Shown piece by piece: positions 10,165-10,238 of a stretch of 10,238 nt of DNA. Each line of letters opens with the position of its first letter. Position 1 is the first letter of the stretch. A program made the position numbers and the translations under genes. The stretch spans positions 1 to 10,238 of the forward strand of contig JAFGFO010000167.1 in the NCBI GenBank assembly GCA_016931085.1, given 5' to 3'. This DNA is from Thermoflexales bacterium (GTDB lineage: Bacteria > Chloroflexota > Anaerolineae > Fen-1058). Below the pieces are notes generated by a model that did not search any database, was not told the DNA's origin, and worked only from the letters and a program-made list of their open reading frames with translations.

Positions 10165-10238
10165 GGCGGCGTAGCTCAGATGGCAGAGCAGGGGACTCAT
10201 AAGCCCTGTGTCGTTGGTTCAAGCCCAATCGCCGCCAC
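10165..10238 (+). tRNA. tRNA with anticodon CAT, probably elongator tRNA-Met (tRNA-Ile2 possible); 3' end at window edge
   Basis: A complete cloverleaf can be drawn. The acceptor stem is GGCGGCG (10165-10171) with CGCCGCC (10230-10236). The D arm is GCTC/GAGC around AGATGGCA. The anticodon loop is CTCATAA (10196-10202), the variable loop GTGTC, and the T arm GTTGG/CCAAT around TTCAAGC. The discriminator base is A (10237). The single C at 10238 is consistent with an encoded CCA running off the edge. The first acceptor pair is G-C, so it is not an initiator tRNA. The anticodon stem GGGGA/GCCCT has an A-G mismatch next to the loop. The GGGGACTCATAA half looks Met-like, while CTCATAAGC recalls lysidine-modified tRNA-Ile2, so identity is not certain. 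Confidence 0.93.

Overview
The window looks like chromosomal DNA from a GC-rich bacterium. A member of the Chloroflexota (Anaerolineae-like) is my best guess. It rests on the overall style of the RpoB sequence, the large C-terminal RpoB insert and the unusual ParB-like/universal-stress fusion, and I could not test it by search. Most genes are housekeeping or metabolic. One stretch, 1166-1834, is clearly accessory.

Layout, left to right. (1) The C-terminal third of the transcription-repair coupling factor Mfd (+) enters from the left edge and stops at 1165. (2) A compact REP/RAYT-type unit follows: a perfect 15-bp-stem palindrome touching the mfd stop, a Y1-type REP-associated tyrosine transposase gene (1214-1825, +), and a second, related palindrome overlapping the transposase stop codon. 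The two palindromes differ at two stem positions, and both differences are compensated on the opposite arm. (3) A complete rpoB gene (1840-5796, -) converges on this unit. rpoB has its own consensus promoter (TTGACA-N17-TATAAT on the minus strand), and no rpoC follows it, which is unusual. (4) Divergent from rpoB, sharing an upstream region that contains a GC-rich hairpin, is a 575-aa protein combining a ParB/sulfiredoxin-like domain (DGHHR motif), a helical middle region and tandem universal stress protein domains. (5) A class V aminotransferase of the alanine/serine-glyoxylate type follows with its own likely promoter. (6) One base after its stop codon lie 15 codons that read like the extreme C-terminus of a glycolate-oxidase-type FAD subunit (GlcD), apparently a deletion scar. 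(7) An overlapping azlC-azlD pair encodes a branched-chain amino acid exporter. (8) A tRNA with anticodon CAT at the right edge has a consensus promoter whose -35 box contains the azlD stop codon.

How the parts relate. The aminotransferase and the lost glcD would have formed a glycolate to glyoxylate to glycine module. Only the aminotransferase survives, and azlC starts 1 nt after the old glcD stop, so the former operon probably ran aminotransferase-glcD-azlC-azlD. RpoB and Mfd act on the same machinery (Mfd removes stalled RNA polymerase), but here they are convergent neighbours, separated by the transposase/palindrome unit. No CRISPR array, prophage or defence system was seen. The most system-like element is the RAYT with its covarying palindromes.
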